Source: Euglena gracilis (taxonomy: Eukaryota; Euglenida; Euglenophyceae; Euglenales). Taken from it: DNA of 64,000 nucleotides. Below, one piece after another: positions 44,397-54,959 of this stretch. The position numbers were made by a program, and so were the translations under genes. The notes beneath the pieces were generated by a model, which searched no databases, was not told where the DNA came from, and worked only from the letters and a program-made list of their open reading frames with translations. The stretch is from contig CP154956.1 in NCBI GenBank assembly GCA_039621445.1, forward strand, positions 17,179,562-17,243,561. Direction: 5' to 3'. Each line of letters starts with the position of its first letter. Within the stretch, counting starts at the first letter, position 1.

Positions 44397-44808
44397 CATA
44401 CATACATACATACATACATACATACATACATACATACATACATACATACATACATACATACATACATACATACATACATACATGCACGCACGCACGCACG
44501 CATGCATGCATGCATGCATGCATGCATCCATCCATCCATCTCCATCCATCCATCCATACATACATACACATACATACATACATACATACATACATACATA
44601 CATACATACATACATACATACATACATACATACATACATACATACATACATACATACATACATACATACATACATACATGCATGCATACATACATACATA
44701 CATACATACATACATACATACATACATACATACATACATACATACATACATACATACATACATACATACATACATACATACATACATACATACATACATA
44801 CATACATA
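44397..44808. repeat. ~0.4-kb (CATA)n microsatellite
   Basis: Near-pure CATA with CATG/CGCA/CATC variants at 44482-44560. Confidence 0.95.
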
Positions 44809-44827
44809 GATGTGTGTGTATGGGGGG

Positions 44828-46105
44828 TTTTATCGCTGAGCTCTTATCCCTTTATGGGTAAGAGCGAAGCTTACCACCGGCGAAACCCCCCCCTCCCCCC
44901 CCCCGGGTCGGGGCCACCAGGAGAACCGACGGATTATCACTATGATCCCGGCCCGGTTCCCGGAATTTTTTTTTTCAGTCGCGAGCGACTGGATTTCTAG
45001 TTTCCGAATCACCTCCGTTTGACCCCCAACTCCCCGACAGGGATCCAAACTGGGTAGGATCGGCCCGCCCACCCCCCCCCTGGATAAGCCCCCCCCCCCT
45101 CTTTGGACTCTGCCATTTCAGCCAAAAAATGTCAATTTTCAAAATATCTCCAAAATGAAGCAAATCAAAGGAAATGTCCGACCTAATTTGAAGCCCTTGG
45201 AACGCCCCATCTACCGGTATTTTGATGCAACTCCCCACCTCTACCGGTATTTCCCCGCAACTCCCCACCTGCCCCGAGATACGGCCGTTTTCGGCGCAGA
45301 TGGCTGTTTTGCACACTTTTCCCACTGTTCGACTTTTCCCACTGTTAGCCGTTTTCGGGGGGTGGGGGGTCAAAAAATCAATGTTCTCGAAAATGATGCA
45401 AAATCAAAGGAAATGTCTGGAGACCTAAATTGAAGCCTTAAAAAACGCTCTATCTACTGGGAGTTTGGTTTCCCCGCAGCTCACCGCCCAGCCCGAGATA
45501 CGGCCGTTTTTCGGCCAATTTGGGCCATTTTGTACACTTTTTCCACTGTCCGACTTAGCCGTTTTCGGCGAAACGATGTTTTTTTGGCCTCCTGGACCCG
45601 GAAAAACTGTTTTTGAGCCGAAAATGAGCGGTTTTCGACCCACCAGCGCCCCCGTTTTGGGCCGCCAACCCATTGACTTTGGGTCAAAACCGGGTCGAAA
45701 AAGTCGAAAAAAATCGGAAAACCTTTTTTGCCCGAAACGATGTTTTTTGGCCTCCCGGACCAGGAAAAACCGTTTTTGAGCCGAAAATGGGCGTTTTTGG
45801 ACCCGCCAGCGCCCCCGTTTTGGGCCGCCAACTCATTGACTTTGGGTCAAAACCAGGTCAAAAAAGTCGAAAAAAATCGAAAATATTTTTTTGCCCGAAA
45901 CGATGTTTTTTGACCTCCCACATCCAGAAAAACTGTTTTTGGGCCAAAAACGACTGTTTTTTGACCCCCTGGCCTCCGGTTTTGGGCACAAAGCCCTTGC
46001 ATTTCAGTCAAAAGAGATCCGTGGAGTGTGCCGGTGCATATAGAGGGGTCTATGAAGGGGTGGGTGTGTGCTTATCAAGAGCTCAGCACTATTCAAAACC
46101 TGGTA
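44828..46105 (+). mobile_element. Element copy 9, inserted in a duplicated segment
   Basis: Left end TTTTATCGCTGAGCTCTTAT with the CCC/GGG hairpin; both GGAAATGTC modules (the first shortened); three 163-bp-type units (45580-45960); right end TATCAAGAGCTCAGCACTAT...CCTGG. TATGGGGGG occurs on both sides (44819-44827 and 46106-46114), a likely 9-bp target-site duplication. The related segment at 33295 has no insertion. Confidence 0.8.
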
Positions 46106-46300
46106 TATGGGGGGAATAATAACATAAGAAAATGTTTCCTCCCATACCATCCTGTTCATTAACTATCTTCGTTTTTCTTTTTTTCTTTTTGAAAAAATGC
46201 CCCCCTCCTATATTTCTTGAGAACAAGGAATTTCGTTTCTTTTCAATATATATTCTGTATTATATGCATTTATTCATGCACACATGTATGATTGTATGTG
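46106..46300. repeat. Duplicated segment, copy B (beside element copy 9)
   Basis: Matches 33295-33478, including CATAAGAAAATGTTTCCTCC and TATATTCTGTATTATAT-like text, with scattered substitutions and small indels. Confidence 0.85.
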
Positions 46301-46385
46301 CGTGTGTATGTGTGTGTGTGTGTATATATATACATATATACATACACACACACACACACATATATATATACACACATATATATAT

Positions 46386-46422
<37 letters not shown>
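46301..46422. repeat. (GT)n/(TA)n/(CA)n microsatellite
   Basis: GTGT, ATATATA and ACACAC blocks alternate; corresponds in position to the TATA-rich tail after copy A. Confidence 0.9.
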
Positions 46423-46530
46423 CCATGCCGCCCATTGACGCAGCCCAAACGCAAACCAATGCAGAGACAGCCCGGTGCCAGCCACAAACAGAATAAATTT
46501 TGTGACAATCTGTCGGGGGGGGGGGAGGGA

Positions 46531-46677
46531 CCTTGAACGGGTTGTCCACCGAGGGCTGGGACATGGTGTTGTCGGGCCGCAGGCCGGCCGGGGTGTTGTA
46601 TGTCGTGATGGTGGGCTGCTTCAGGTAGGAGTCCGCCGCCCCTGAGGCCGTTTGGCGGGCTCCGGAGTGGTCACTGG
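46531..46677 (-). CDS. Candidate exon, possibly of the CFAP107-like gene
   Basis: Acceptor ACACCCAG, then SDHSGARQTASGAADSYLKQ, then PTITTYNTPAGLRPDNTMSQ and PSVDNPFK, then donor TTCAAG/GTCCCT, on the minus strand. Strong G/C third-position bias. Extended, Tyr/Pro/Asn-rich sequence like this is common in microtubule-inner proteins, which lack globular folds. It may belong with exons at 47243, 48376 and 52044, but that linkage is inference. Confidence 0.55.
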
Positions 46678-47242
46678 CTGGGTGTGGGGACACCCCGGGG
46701 CACTGGTATGGGGCAGGGCATTGGGAAACAATGGGGGAGGTGTTTGCTTTCAGTGCTCTTGGCAATGTCGGTGCACACGATCATATATCATGGCTTATCG
46801 ACTTGGGCATCAATGCCCACCTTCCCTGGGCAACACAATCCATATGTAAAATAAAGAGGATATTCCTTTTAGAAACGCGAGGACGAAAGCCGAGTAAATC
46901 AGCAGACAGAAAAAGCACACAAAAAAGTTTTTCAAAAGACAAAATTCGGAGAGGGGGTTTGGTGGGTCGACCGACCTTAGTCTACAGACCTACCAGAACC
47001 CCCCGGCCTGAACAATTTGGGGGAGGTGCAATTAGTCAATACTGACGGCAACGGTAAAAATGGCTCAAAACTGGGCCGTCATCGTCATCGCTTTTGCACT
47101 CCCTAATCATCATTATCCCCCAAGAGGTAAAATCCGCCCCACAACTCTTCACCCGGACACTGGGAATTGTTGACCGCACTGATCCACATCGTCACACCCA
47201 GAACATCACAGCCGGCACGTCCCGGGAAGGCCACACACCGAC

Positions 47243-47345
47243 ATACGCCCGGGGCTTCGGGTGCTTCACCGGCACCCACTTGGAGGCCGCCATCGCCTCT
47301 GTCTCCCAGTGGGACGGCTCCGTGACCTGGGTCTGCTGCAGCACC
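47243..47345 (-). CDS. Candidate exon, possibly of the CFAP107-like gene
   Basis: Acceptor CCTTGCAG, then VLQQTQVTEPSHWETEAMAA and SKWVPVKHPKPRAY, then donor GCGTAT/GTCGGT. Third positions are G/C-rich. Non-globular, Trp/Pro/Lys-containing sequence. Same strand and style as the exon at 46531. Confidence 0.5.
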
Positions 47346-47545
47346 CTGCAAGGTCGGGACCGACACCGGGGAAGTACAGGTTGCGGTGCCAAGACATCGC
47401 CAAACAATCGGATTTTGGAACTCATCAGTACTTGAACAAAAGGTCAAAGAACCATTGGTGGAGAATCGAAGAGGTCCTTTGGCGCAGAGAAAAAGGAGGG
47501 GGAAAAAGAAATACCCAGGGAAACATGACCCGGGTAAACCACTTT

Positions 47546-47546
47546 T

Positions 47547-47580
<34 letters not shown>
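47546..47580. repeat. Poly(T) run
   Basis: About 30 T with a leading C break; on the minus strand a poly(A). No retroposed body recognised beside it. Confidence 0.9.
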
Positions 47581-47581
<1 letters not shown>

Positions 47582-48375
47582 GATGCAAACGCCTTGCTTT
47601 GGCGCTTAACATTTGGCACCAAACACGAAGACAAAGGCCTCCTCCTCCAAGGAGCACTGACAGACGAAGCCGTCGCAGGTGTAACAGGGAAAATGCCTTA
47701 ACCTGATCGTTGTCTAACTGTTTTAGGCAAAAAAAATTCAGTTTTCTTAAAAAAAATTGAGCAGGAGCTTGTGGGGAATTGGTGAAATTCAATGCAAAAT
47801 GGGGCAGAAAAGGCTGTGCACCTTTGGCTCTGTAAACTTGATTTCCAAACCAATCATAAAAAAAAACCACAAATCTCCCATGTATCACCCGCCAGCCCCC
47901 GGAGCTGTCCCCATGACAAGAAAGACATCCAACTCTAAATGATGTTCTCGGGAAAACAGAAGCTCAGAAGGGGTAGAGCAATTTTGTCTGGATCCCCCCC
48001 TATGTCTTTGACTGCCGACCTTGGCAGAAATTGCTTCTGACGCTATTGCAACTGGATGCGGAACACCTTTTGGCAATATAAGAACGGCACCTGAGATGGA
48101 TTGATTTTGTTTGATTTTTGTTCGGTGGCATAATTTTCGGCGGAAAGGCAGGATCCCCCTTCCATTTACACCTCTGGCTGTGTATTTCGGCAGCATTTCA
48201 AGACCCTCTGGATGTCAACGCTTTCCCCAGAACCGTGAACTCTCTGCACAGAGAACATCTGAAGGTCACATAATGGGCCTTGTGTAAACCCTCCTCTGAA
48301 CACGCCCCCAACCACCCCAGGGGTCCAGTTGTCAAATAATCCCTGCCAGGGGCAGGCCATTCGGGGGTGCCACAC

Positions 48376-48496
48376 ACTGCTCTGTGGCGCGCAGCATCTC
48401 CTCATTGATGGCTCTGGTGCGGGCCCCGACCCCGGGCACAGCGTTCTGCTTCCCTTGGAAGGAGGCCTGCTTCTCTCTTAGGCGGCACATCTCGCA
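48376..48496 (-). CDS. Candidate exon (CEMCRLREKQ...), possibly of the CFAP107-like gene
   Basis: Acceptor CTTTGAG, then CEMCRLREKQASFQGKQNAV and PGVGARTRAINEEMLRATEQ, then a possible donor (CAGT/GTGTGG), on the minus strand. Mixed but coding-like codon use, no stop, and good amino-acid balance. The first about 20 nt of the exon plus its upstream palindrome recur in diverged form on the plus strand at 51234-51300. Function unknown. Confidence 0.5.
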
Positions 48497-48514
48497 CTCA
48501 AAGATTTTTTCTTT

Positions 48515-51264
48515 GTCGGTGTGCGCATTTGCGCAAATTGACATTTTTTGCGGTTTGCTTGAAGCGCCGAAAGCACCTGGTGAAATAACAATGTATGGGG
48601 TTCACACCTCACGATAAAGGTTAGGAAACACAAAGGTTTCAAACCATGATCCTAACGAGCTGTCTGATATGTCTGGACGGACAGACTGGTGTTGTCGTCT
48701 GTGAAACAGGTGGGTTGTACACCCTGGCCGTTATGACGGTGGGGTTTGGCGAGTTCCTGCTGCCTGCAACTGCTGGGTGATGCACACGTGTTTGAAGGGG
48801 ACCAACTTTCCACCATTTTGGACAATGTGATGTGCAGTTGATTTTAGAAGATGATCGTGGCATAAAAAAAACTTCAGAACTCCGCTACTGTCAGATGGAC
48901 CGAAATGTGTGTCCAGCGAACGAACACTCACATGAAACAAATTAATGAAATGAGGTCGATGTGCGCAAATGCGCACACCAAGCACATTTGTGTTTTGTGT
49001 AAAGTGGTTGGTGTGCGCATTTGCGCACATCGACCATTTGTGTAATTGTAGATGGTCGATGTGCGCAAATGCAAAACCAACCACATAAAAATAAATAAGT
49101 GGTCGATGTGCGTATTTGCGCACACCAACCACTCGAAATTTGAGAAATATACTCTCCATTTTCTATATTACGACATGAAACACAACACCTACCTTTTGTT
49201 GGATCCAGAAATAAAGGTTGGGGCAAGGATTTTGCATGGGTATTGTTTACAATGTGTGACAAAGAACGGTGGCTTGTAAATGTACCTTTGTTTTTACCTC
49301 CGTATTATGTAGTGCTCTTCGTTCTTAACAGTTGATGTGCGCATTTGCGCACACCAACCATTGCGGATGCAAAACTTTTGAAACTATTGTGTGGTAGCAG
49401 AACTCTGGTTTTTATGTTATGCGAAACGTGCAGTAGAACGCACTATATGACAGGAGAAAGCTTGTCCTCTCCAAGGGCAAGTTTTGTATGTCTTATCTCC
49501 AACCTGCAAGACCGAGCGTTTTTCGCGCCATCAGTTTGGAAGTTGCGCGGGAGGAATTGATGACGCGTAACCCCCCGTGACTGCTGGACACTTTTCTTAA
49601 AAAAAAAACAACTTCCAAAATTTCAAATTCATGTGTGTAATCTTCCTGTTTCCTCAACCGGGATCCATTTTTTTCATTTTGACACAATGATGCCTCGTTT
49701 TTCCTCAGAAAACAGGCAACACACCAGCTTTTGTGCAAAATATCAGGGTGCTGAGTCCCAGTACTTTCACGCAACCCAACCAGGTGCAAACATTAATATT
49801 CTCTCCCTCCAAAACAATGAGTTTTGTGGCCACATTTAAGACGCTCCCATTTTCCATTGTTTCCATGGGCCAGCAGCCCCCCCAGTCTGCCGTCCCAGTT
49901 GTGGCGGAGAACAGAGCTGCTGCTCGGTGGCTGCTGCTGACCCGAGGGGTTAATGATGGCCTTGTGGATGCTTAAGTGCGACCCTCCATCATCACCTGAT
50001 GCGACTGGTGCAGCAAAACGCAAGCCAGGGGGCAAGTGGTGGGGGTTTTCGAGGGCCACCCCTTGTCCAAGCGGCACCGTTGCACGTGTGCCAGGACGTG
50101 CCCACGGAGGGCCACCTACTAGAGGTCTACGGCCTCCAACTAAATCTTGACCTGTAACTGGGCCAGAATCGACCCTGAAAGAGCCCCTTGGTTGAGGAGG
50201 GCGTTTGGCAGCTGAGTAGTTTGCACACTGAAGGAGCCATTGCAGGTGGTGTTTGGCGTCGTGTTTGATCTGTTCTGTCTGAACATTTACTGGGGTGGGT
50301 CCAATCACGCCACCGGCCAAGAACGCAGAAAGGAAGGCGTGCCTGGGGATTTTGTGAAGGCCCGTGCAGGCGAAGGGAAAGTGGTCTGAAGGGGAGGGAA
50401 GGGTTGCAGGTCCCCCACCGAACTTTCAGCGGGGATGCGTTGCCAAATTTTGTCGCAATGAAACGGGAGTGGGATCGCACAAATTTTTGTGGAGCGATTT
50501 ATTTCAGCCATGTTTTAAACAAAGAAAGAGTGTCGATGTGCGCAATTTCGCACATGATCGTGATCGCACACAGGGGATGCGATCAAATATCATGGAACGC
50601 AAACGGACCTCGCTGCCTAGAGCCTTTTGAAACAACAATAACTGGAAGAGCTTACGGCAGAGCTTTGCTCTGAAAACAGACAGAAATGCACTGAAAAAAA
50701 CGCATGTATCAGTGCTAGGTCGGAATAAAGAAAAAGGTTTGCACAAATGCGCACGTGGTCGGCGTTTACACATTCAAGCACCAACCACGTGCGTAAAGAT
50801 GGACGTCGTCGGAGTACAAAATGGGCACACGCGCATTTGCGCACACCGACCACGATAGTAGCCCCCCCCCCCCGTCCTTGTTCCCCGGGCTCCGGCAAAC
50901 GCCCAAAAACACAAGTCCGACGCCGGCAAAAATAGAAAAGTGCATCAAAACCCCGGGAGGGAGCCAGCCAGGGTCGCCAACAGCCGGCGAGGAGAGCCGC
51001 ATCGCACCAAATGGGGGGTGGCGGTATTGGGGTTTTGGTGTTTTTGTTGACGTTTTTTCACTTTGGGGGGCAGGTCAGGGGGTTTTCGTGGCATGCCGAC
51101 CAACAAAAATAGCTAAAACTCCGGAATTCGCAGGCCCGCCCGGGCCAAAAATGGAAACTCAGCCAGATTCATGGTCCACCTGCTCCATCTCGCTCTCGCC
51201 CCTTTCAATGCAGGCGCCAAAATAAAAAAAAAAGGCCGATGTGCGAAAATGCGCACATCGACCA
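48515..51264. repeat. Family of ~30-bp palindromes, about ten copies
   Basis: Core TGTGCGCAAATGCGCACA inside arms GGT(C/T)G.../...C(G/A)ACC. Copies at about 48515-48545, 48953-48985, 49005-49036, 49052-49084, 49100-49132, 49331-49360, 50531-50560, 50737-50765, 50825-50853 and 51234-51264. Arm pairing is kept in most copies while the centre varies. A looser relative with GTGCGCAAT words occurs near 40218-40272. Confidence 0.85.
49793..50320 (-). other. Long open minus-strand frame, unresolved
   Basis: 175 codons without a stop and without low complexity, containing QCANYSAAKRPPQPRGSFRV and SSSSVLRHNWDGRLGGLLAH. Third positions lack the G/C bias of the confident exons and no splice pair stands out. 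It could be a large exon or chance; I would not call it a gene without homology or RNA support. Confidence 0.25.
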
Positions 51265-52043
51265 AAAAATCCTTAAATACGAGATGCGCCGCCTAAGTCT
51301 CTGTCTGCCATGCGTCGGACCGCAAGCCCTGGGCAAGGAAAGAAGCCAACTGCATAAGATGCCATGCCTGAGAAAATGTGGTTTTTACTGCATTTTTGCT
51401 TTGCGAAAGAGATGGCCGGTTCTGTCTTGTTTCCTGCACAGCTCTCACCTTGTTCCACATCGATTCCTGTTGCTTTGGCACCTTTTTTCCCTAAATCCCA
51501 TGCCATCATCTGTTATATTTTTGTGAAATGAAACTGACTTTGACATCGAAATGAAAATTATGTTAAACTATGAAAAAATATGTGGAGTTTAAGAAAAATA
51601 AAACAAAATAAATAAAAATAAAAGAGAGAATGGATTAACAATGATCCCAAAAAAATGCAGGAAATCAGGCAACAACAAATAAAACCACAGAAAAAAGCCA
51701 ATTCCATTTTAAGCAATTCACAGCGGTCTGGTCCGTTTTGAGACCTTGCTGATTTCAAAATGATTAATTTGTTGGTAGAAAATTCAAAACAACGAAAAAA
51801 AAAGCTTCAAAAAACTTTGAAATAAACACAGAAAAGAACAATGATATTCGGCCAAAAATGATAATATGCAAAAATGTTTGCTTTTTTGTTTGTATTTCTA
51901 ACAACCTCTCTGTCCCAAAGAGATTGGTGGTGGGAAAAAAACAACTGGGTTTCTTGCTCTGTGCATTTTTTGCCCTAAATTTGTTTTAAATTCATGCCGG
52001 GCCATATGGAAATTTCTCAACTGCCGTTCGACGCATGCACACC
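50900..52043. other. Intron-like DNA; no gene supported apart from the palindrome copy at 51234
   Basis: 50900-51230 is mixed-composition sequence; 51265-51340 is the diverged copy of the start of the exon at 48376-48496; 51530-51900 is A-rich with no shared repeat or coding bias. Confidence 0.35.
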
Positions 52044-52217
52044 CGCTGGGGGTCGGTGAGGAACGGGCTGCTGAGGCGGGTCGGGGAGAGGTCCACCCGC
52101 TTGCCCTCCTCCCGCACGGTGCCCCAATCCGCCCGTGGGCCGCGCGTGGTCTGCAGCAACGTCGACTGCAGTCCCTCCTCCAGCACCCGCTCCTCTTGCC
52201 AGTTGCCCACCAGCACC
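52044..52217 (-). CDS. CFAP107-like axonemal protein, candidate early exon
   Basis: Acceptor TTCTTCCCTCAG, then VLVGNWQEERVLEEGLQSTL, LQTTRGPRADWGTVREEG, and KRVDLSPTRLSSPFLTDPQR, then donor CAGCGG/GTGTGC, on the minus strand. Strong third-position G/C bias. The 'VL-x-GNW-x-EER' motif is characteristic of CFAP107 (a protein inside ciliary doublet microtubules), where it follows a short N-terminus; the rest of the exon I can only match in style (extended, charged). CFAP107-type proteins staple tubulin from the lumen side. Exons at 48376, 47243 and 46531 may continue the gene. Confidence 0.55.
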
Positions 52218-52458
52218 CTGAGGGAAGAAGCAGGGTGCTGTGTGCCACCAAATTTCAAGTTTGCCGCAAAAAAATAAGTTACCTCCTTTGCAAAAAAAAA
52301 AACGAAATCAGAAAATAAAGGGAACAAATATTAATGCATATATGCATGTGTGTGTATCTCTCTATGTATAGTGGTTTAACCTGGGGGTGGGGGTCCCACT
52401 CCTTTCACCGCCTCCCATTTTTTGATTCCCTCATTCGCAGCATTTCCGCAAATTTTTG

Positions 52459-52655
52459 GAGGAGGGTTAGGATTGAGGAGTAGGTTTAGGGATACGCTTC
52501 AGGAAAAAAGTTTGGCGGAAATTGGACCAAAAACGGGGCCTGAAATGAGGCCCAAAATTCGGCCTGAATTGAGCCTGAATGAGGCCAAAATGCCTAATTT
52601 CCCCCAACCCCTAACCCTATTTCCAAACCCTAACCCTAACCCTAATCCCTAACCT
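52459..52655. repeat. Short telomere-like words in inverted orientation
   Basis: GGGTTAGG...GGTTTAGGG near 52463-52496 and ACCCTAACCCTAACCCTAAT near 52626-52648 face each other across about 120 bp containing GGCCTGAAATGAGGCCC-like repeats (52537-52595). Could be a foldback remnant. Confidence 0.6.
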
Positions 52656-52764
52656 GAAATCAACCCTGAACCTACCCGGCCAATAAAAATTTTTCCCTCG
52701 GTGGCGTCATTTTTCCTTGGGAAAATGGGGGACCCAAGTAGTTTCACCTGGTTGGTGCAAAGCT

Positions 52765-53072
52765 GTTTTTTTACCAACCCCGGGGGGGGGGGGTCCGGAG
52801 TGCCTGTGAGTGCCTGCCCAGGCAGACACTACCCCCCCCCCGGGGGGGTCGGATTTCGGCCTGCGCCCAGGCACATTCCTTTGAAAATAGGCCATTTTTG
52901 GATCCCCGGCGCCTTCGGCGCCGGGGTTGTGCTAGGGCACTTTTGGTTGTGTGCCCTACCCCCCCCCCTGGGGGGGTCGGATTTGGAGTGCCTTGGAGTG
53001 CCTGCCCAGGCAGGCAACCCCCCCCCCCGGGTGGGGTCGGCACCCGACTAAAATACGGCCCGGTAGGTGCAC
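52765..53072. repeat. ~300-bp dispersed repeat, copy 1
   Basis: Runs from TTTACCAACCCCGGGG to CACCCGACTAAAATACGGCC. Contains GAGTGCCTGCCCAGGCAGGC-type palindromes twice and a GGCGCCTTCGGCGCCGGGG hairpin. Copy 2 is at 57552-57842 in the same orientation, with only G/C-run and point differences. Just beyond (53102-53118) ATTAGCGTTGCC abuts a TATA/ATAGAT microsatellite, like the right end of FB2. Confidence 0.85.
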
Positions 53073-53118
53073 TCCTGGGCCCCCCCCGGGGGGGGGGGTG
53101 CATACATTAGCGTTGCCA

Positions 53119-53127
53119 TATATATCC

Positions 53128-53158
<31 letters not shown>

Positions 53159-53480
53159 TATATATTATACAGAGATATAGATATAGATATAGATATAGAT
53201 ATAGATATAGATATAGATATAGATATAGATACAGATATAGATATAGACATAGATATGGATATTGATATAGATATAGATATATAGATATAGATATAGATAT
53301 AGATATAGACATAGATATAGATATATAGATATAGATATAGATATAGATATAGATATAGTAATAGATATAGATATAGATAAGGATATCGATATAGATATGG
53401 ATATAGATATCGATATAGATAGAGATATAGATGTAGATGTAGATATATAGATATAGATATAGATGTGGATATGGATATGT
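53119..53480. repeat. (ATAGAT)n microsatellite
   Basis: TAGA, TATAGA and ATAGAT units with GACATA and TGGATA variants. Confidence 0.95.
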
Positions 53481-53868
53481 AATCTCTAAATCACGTCTCA
53501 TAGTACAAAATGTATCATGTATCATTTTCATGTGGCACACCACCCCCCAACCCACCCAGAGATAAATAGGTAGACTTGGGACCCACTCAAAAAACCCCAA
53601 TCTTGTCACAATGTTCAAAGCCCTTGCAAATCTTGCTCTGGCCCAATCTTCAGCTGGGTGACCTTGATTGCACCTCACCCCAGGGGGGGAGTCTTGCAGC
53701 CAAAAAATCACATTATCGAGAATCGGCCAGGGGGTGGAGTCGCGGTGCAATTTGTGAGTCAATGACCCCATCCGTATGAATAATTCCAGGGGGAGAGGGG
53801 CTCTGATGGGTCCAGTTGGGATGAGAATCGTGTGGGTAGTGTGCTGGCTGCTGCGGGAGGATCAAACT

Positions 53869-53924
<56 letters not shown>
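53869..53924. repeat. (CA)n microsatellite
   Basis: About 28 CA units, 60 bp from the donor of the candidate exon at 53986. Confidence 0.95.
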
Positions 53925-53926
<2 letters not shown>

Positions 53927-53985
53927 GATTGCACGAGCCCACCCAGACAAACACGCATACATACAACGTTACTCAAAACTACCAC

Positions 53986-54111
53986 CATGCGATGAAATCC
54001 ACGCCACGAAGGGATGCACACTTGGTCCCATTAAAAGCAGCCTCCTCGATCCAGTGCCCACCAGGCTCTGAGGTGTCTAACTTCCGATACGCCCGCTGAC
54101 GGGTGTCGGCC
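53986..54111 (-). CDS. Candidate exon, unknown protein
   Basis: Acceptor CTGAACAAG, then ADTRQRAYRKLDTSEPGGHW, then IEEAAFNGTKCASLRGVDFI and AW, then donor GCATG/GTGGTA, on the minus strand. No stop and protein-like composition, though third positions are less biased than in other exons. Family not recognised. The phase does not match direct joining to the exon at 54869-54959, so an exon between them would be needed. Confidence 0.45.
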
Positions 54112-54726
54112 TTGTTCAGTGACATATGTGTGTTGAGAGAGGGAAAGAGAGGCGGGTGGAATCGAGAGAGAAAAGTGCCTGAGAAAAGAACCAGGATGAC
54201 CAGTTAAACTTTGTGAATACCACTCATACGGAACCCCCAACCGCTTCTCTTCCCTTCTCCTTTCACACTGGATGGGTGGTACTTGTTTCAACACCATATG
54301 CCGGGGTGGTGCTTGGCTAAATTTGAAGGGGGAAAAAACTCGAAAAAATGTGCAAAAATGCGCAAAAAAAAATGTGACAAGAAGCGAGAGTGCAAAAAAA
54401 AAAAATTGGAACGTCCAAGAACCTCGTTGGTGTGCAAGAAAAAAATGTATAGGGGGGGTTAGTGTATATGGTTTACACTGTTTTTGCCCTTCTTTAAAAG
54501 GCACAAACTGCCGCACCCCCACAACAAATGGAAATTAGTTTTATAGAAGACCCCCTAACTCGAAACCCACCTGAAATATGTCTGTAGACAATGTTGTATT
54601 ACAATCGCAATGTTGTATACGCCAGAAAACTGGTCATACCTTTGCTCACCAATGGTTTGGAAGTCAAATTTCACGTCATCTAGCAACGTTGCCGCACGCG
54701 GTCAGGAGCGGTCTGCTGGTGATCCT

Positions 54727-54792
54727 ATGTCCATCTCGGACAGAGAGGAAGAATTCGTACAAAGCATTGGTGAGCGCCTTACACCTAAGGAG
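54727..54792 (+). CDS. Candidate plus-strand exon with strong donor
   Basis: The plus frame from an ATG at 54727 reads MSISDREEEFVQSIGERLTP, then KE, and ends at a consensus donor (AAGGAG/GTAGGT). The frame stays open upstream to about 54610, so the exon may be longer. The acidic helix 'REEEFVQSIGERL' is protein-like. It overlaps no other candidate, but the gene on this strand is otherwise unseen. Confidence 0.35.
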
Positions 54793-54868
54793 GTAGGTGG
54801 TTTTTTTTTCATTGCAAAAAGAACCAAGACATACTTTTGGAACGTCTTTTTCATCTTCTTGCCCTCAC

Positions 54869-54959
54869 CTGTGGCCTTCCCTTTGAGCAACACCTTTTCT
54901 GATGCCGTCCACCAACTTACGGCCCCATGCCATTCGGCCCTTCAGAACAACGGAGGGAA
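54869..54959 (-). CDS. Candidate exon, unknown protein
   Basis: Acceptor TTCACGTTTGCAG, then VPSVVLKGRMAWGRKLVDGI and RKGVAQREGH, then consensus donor CACAG/GTGAGG, on the minus strand. Both splice sites are among the best in the window. Basic, helical sequence; family not recognised. Confidence 0.5.

Noticed and set aside
47546-47580. Poly(T) as the tail of a retroposed sequence on the minus strand
   Set aside because: No flanking direct repeats and no recognisable body beside it.
48515-51264. CRISPR array
   Set aside because: The palindromes are irregularly spaced with no uniform spacers, occur in both orientations, lie in eukaryotic intron-like DNA, and there are no cas genes.
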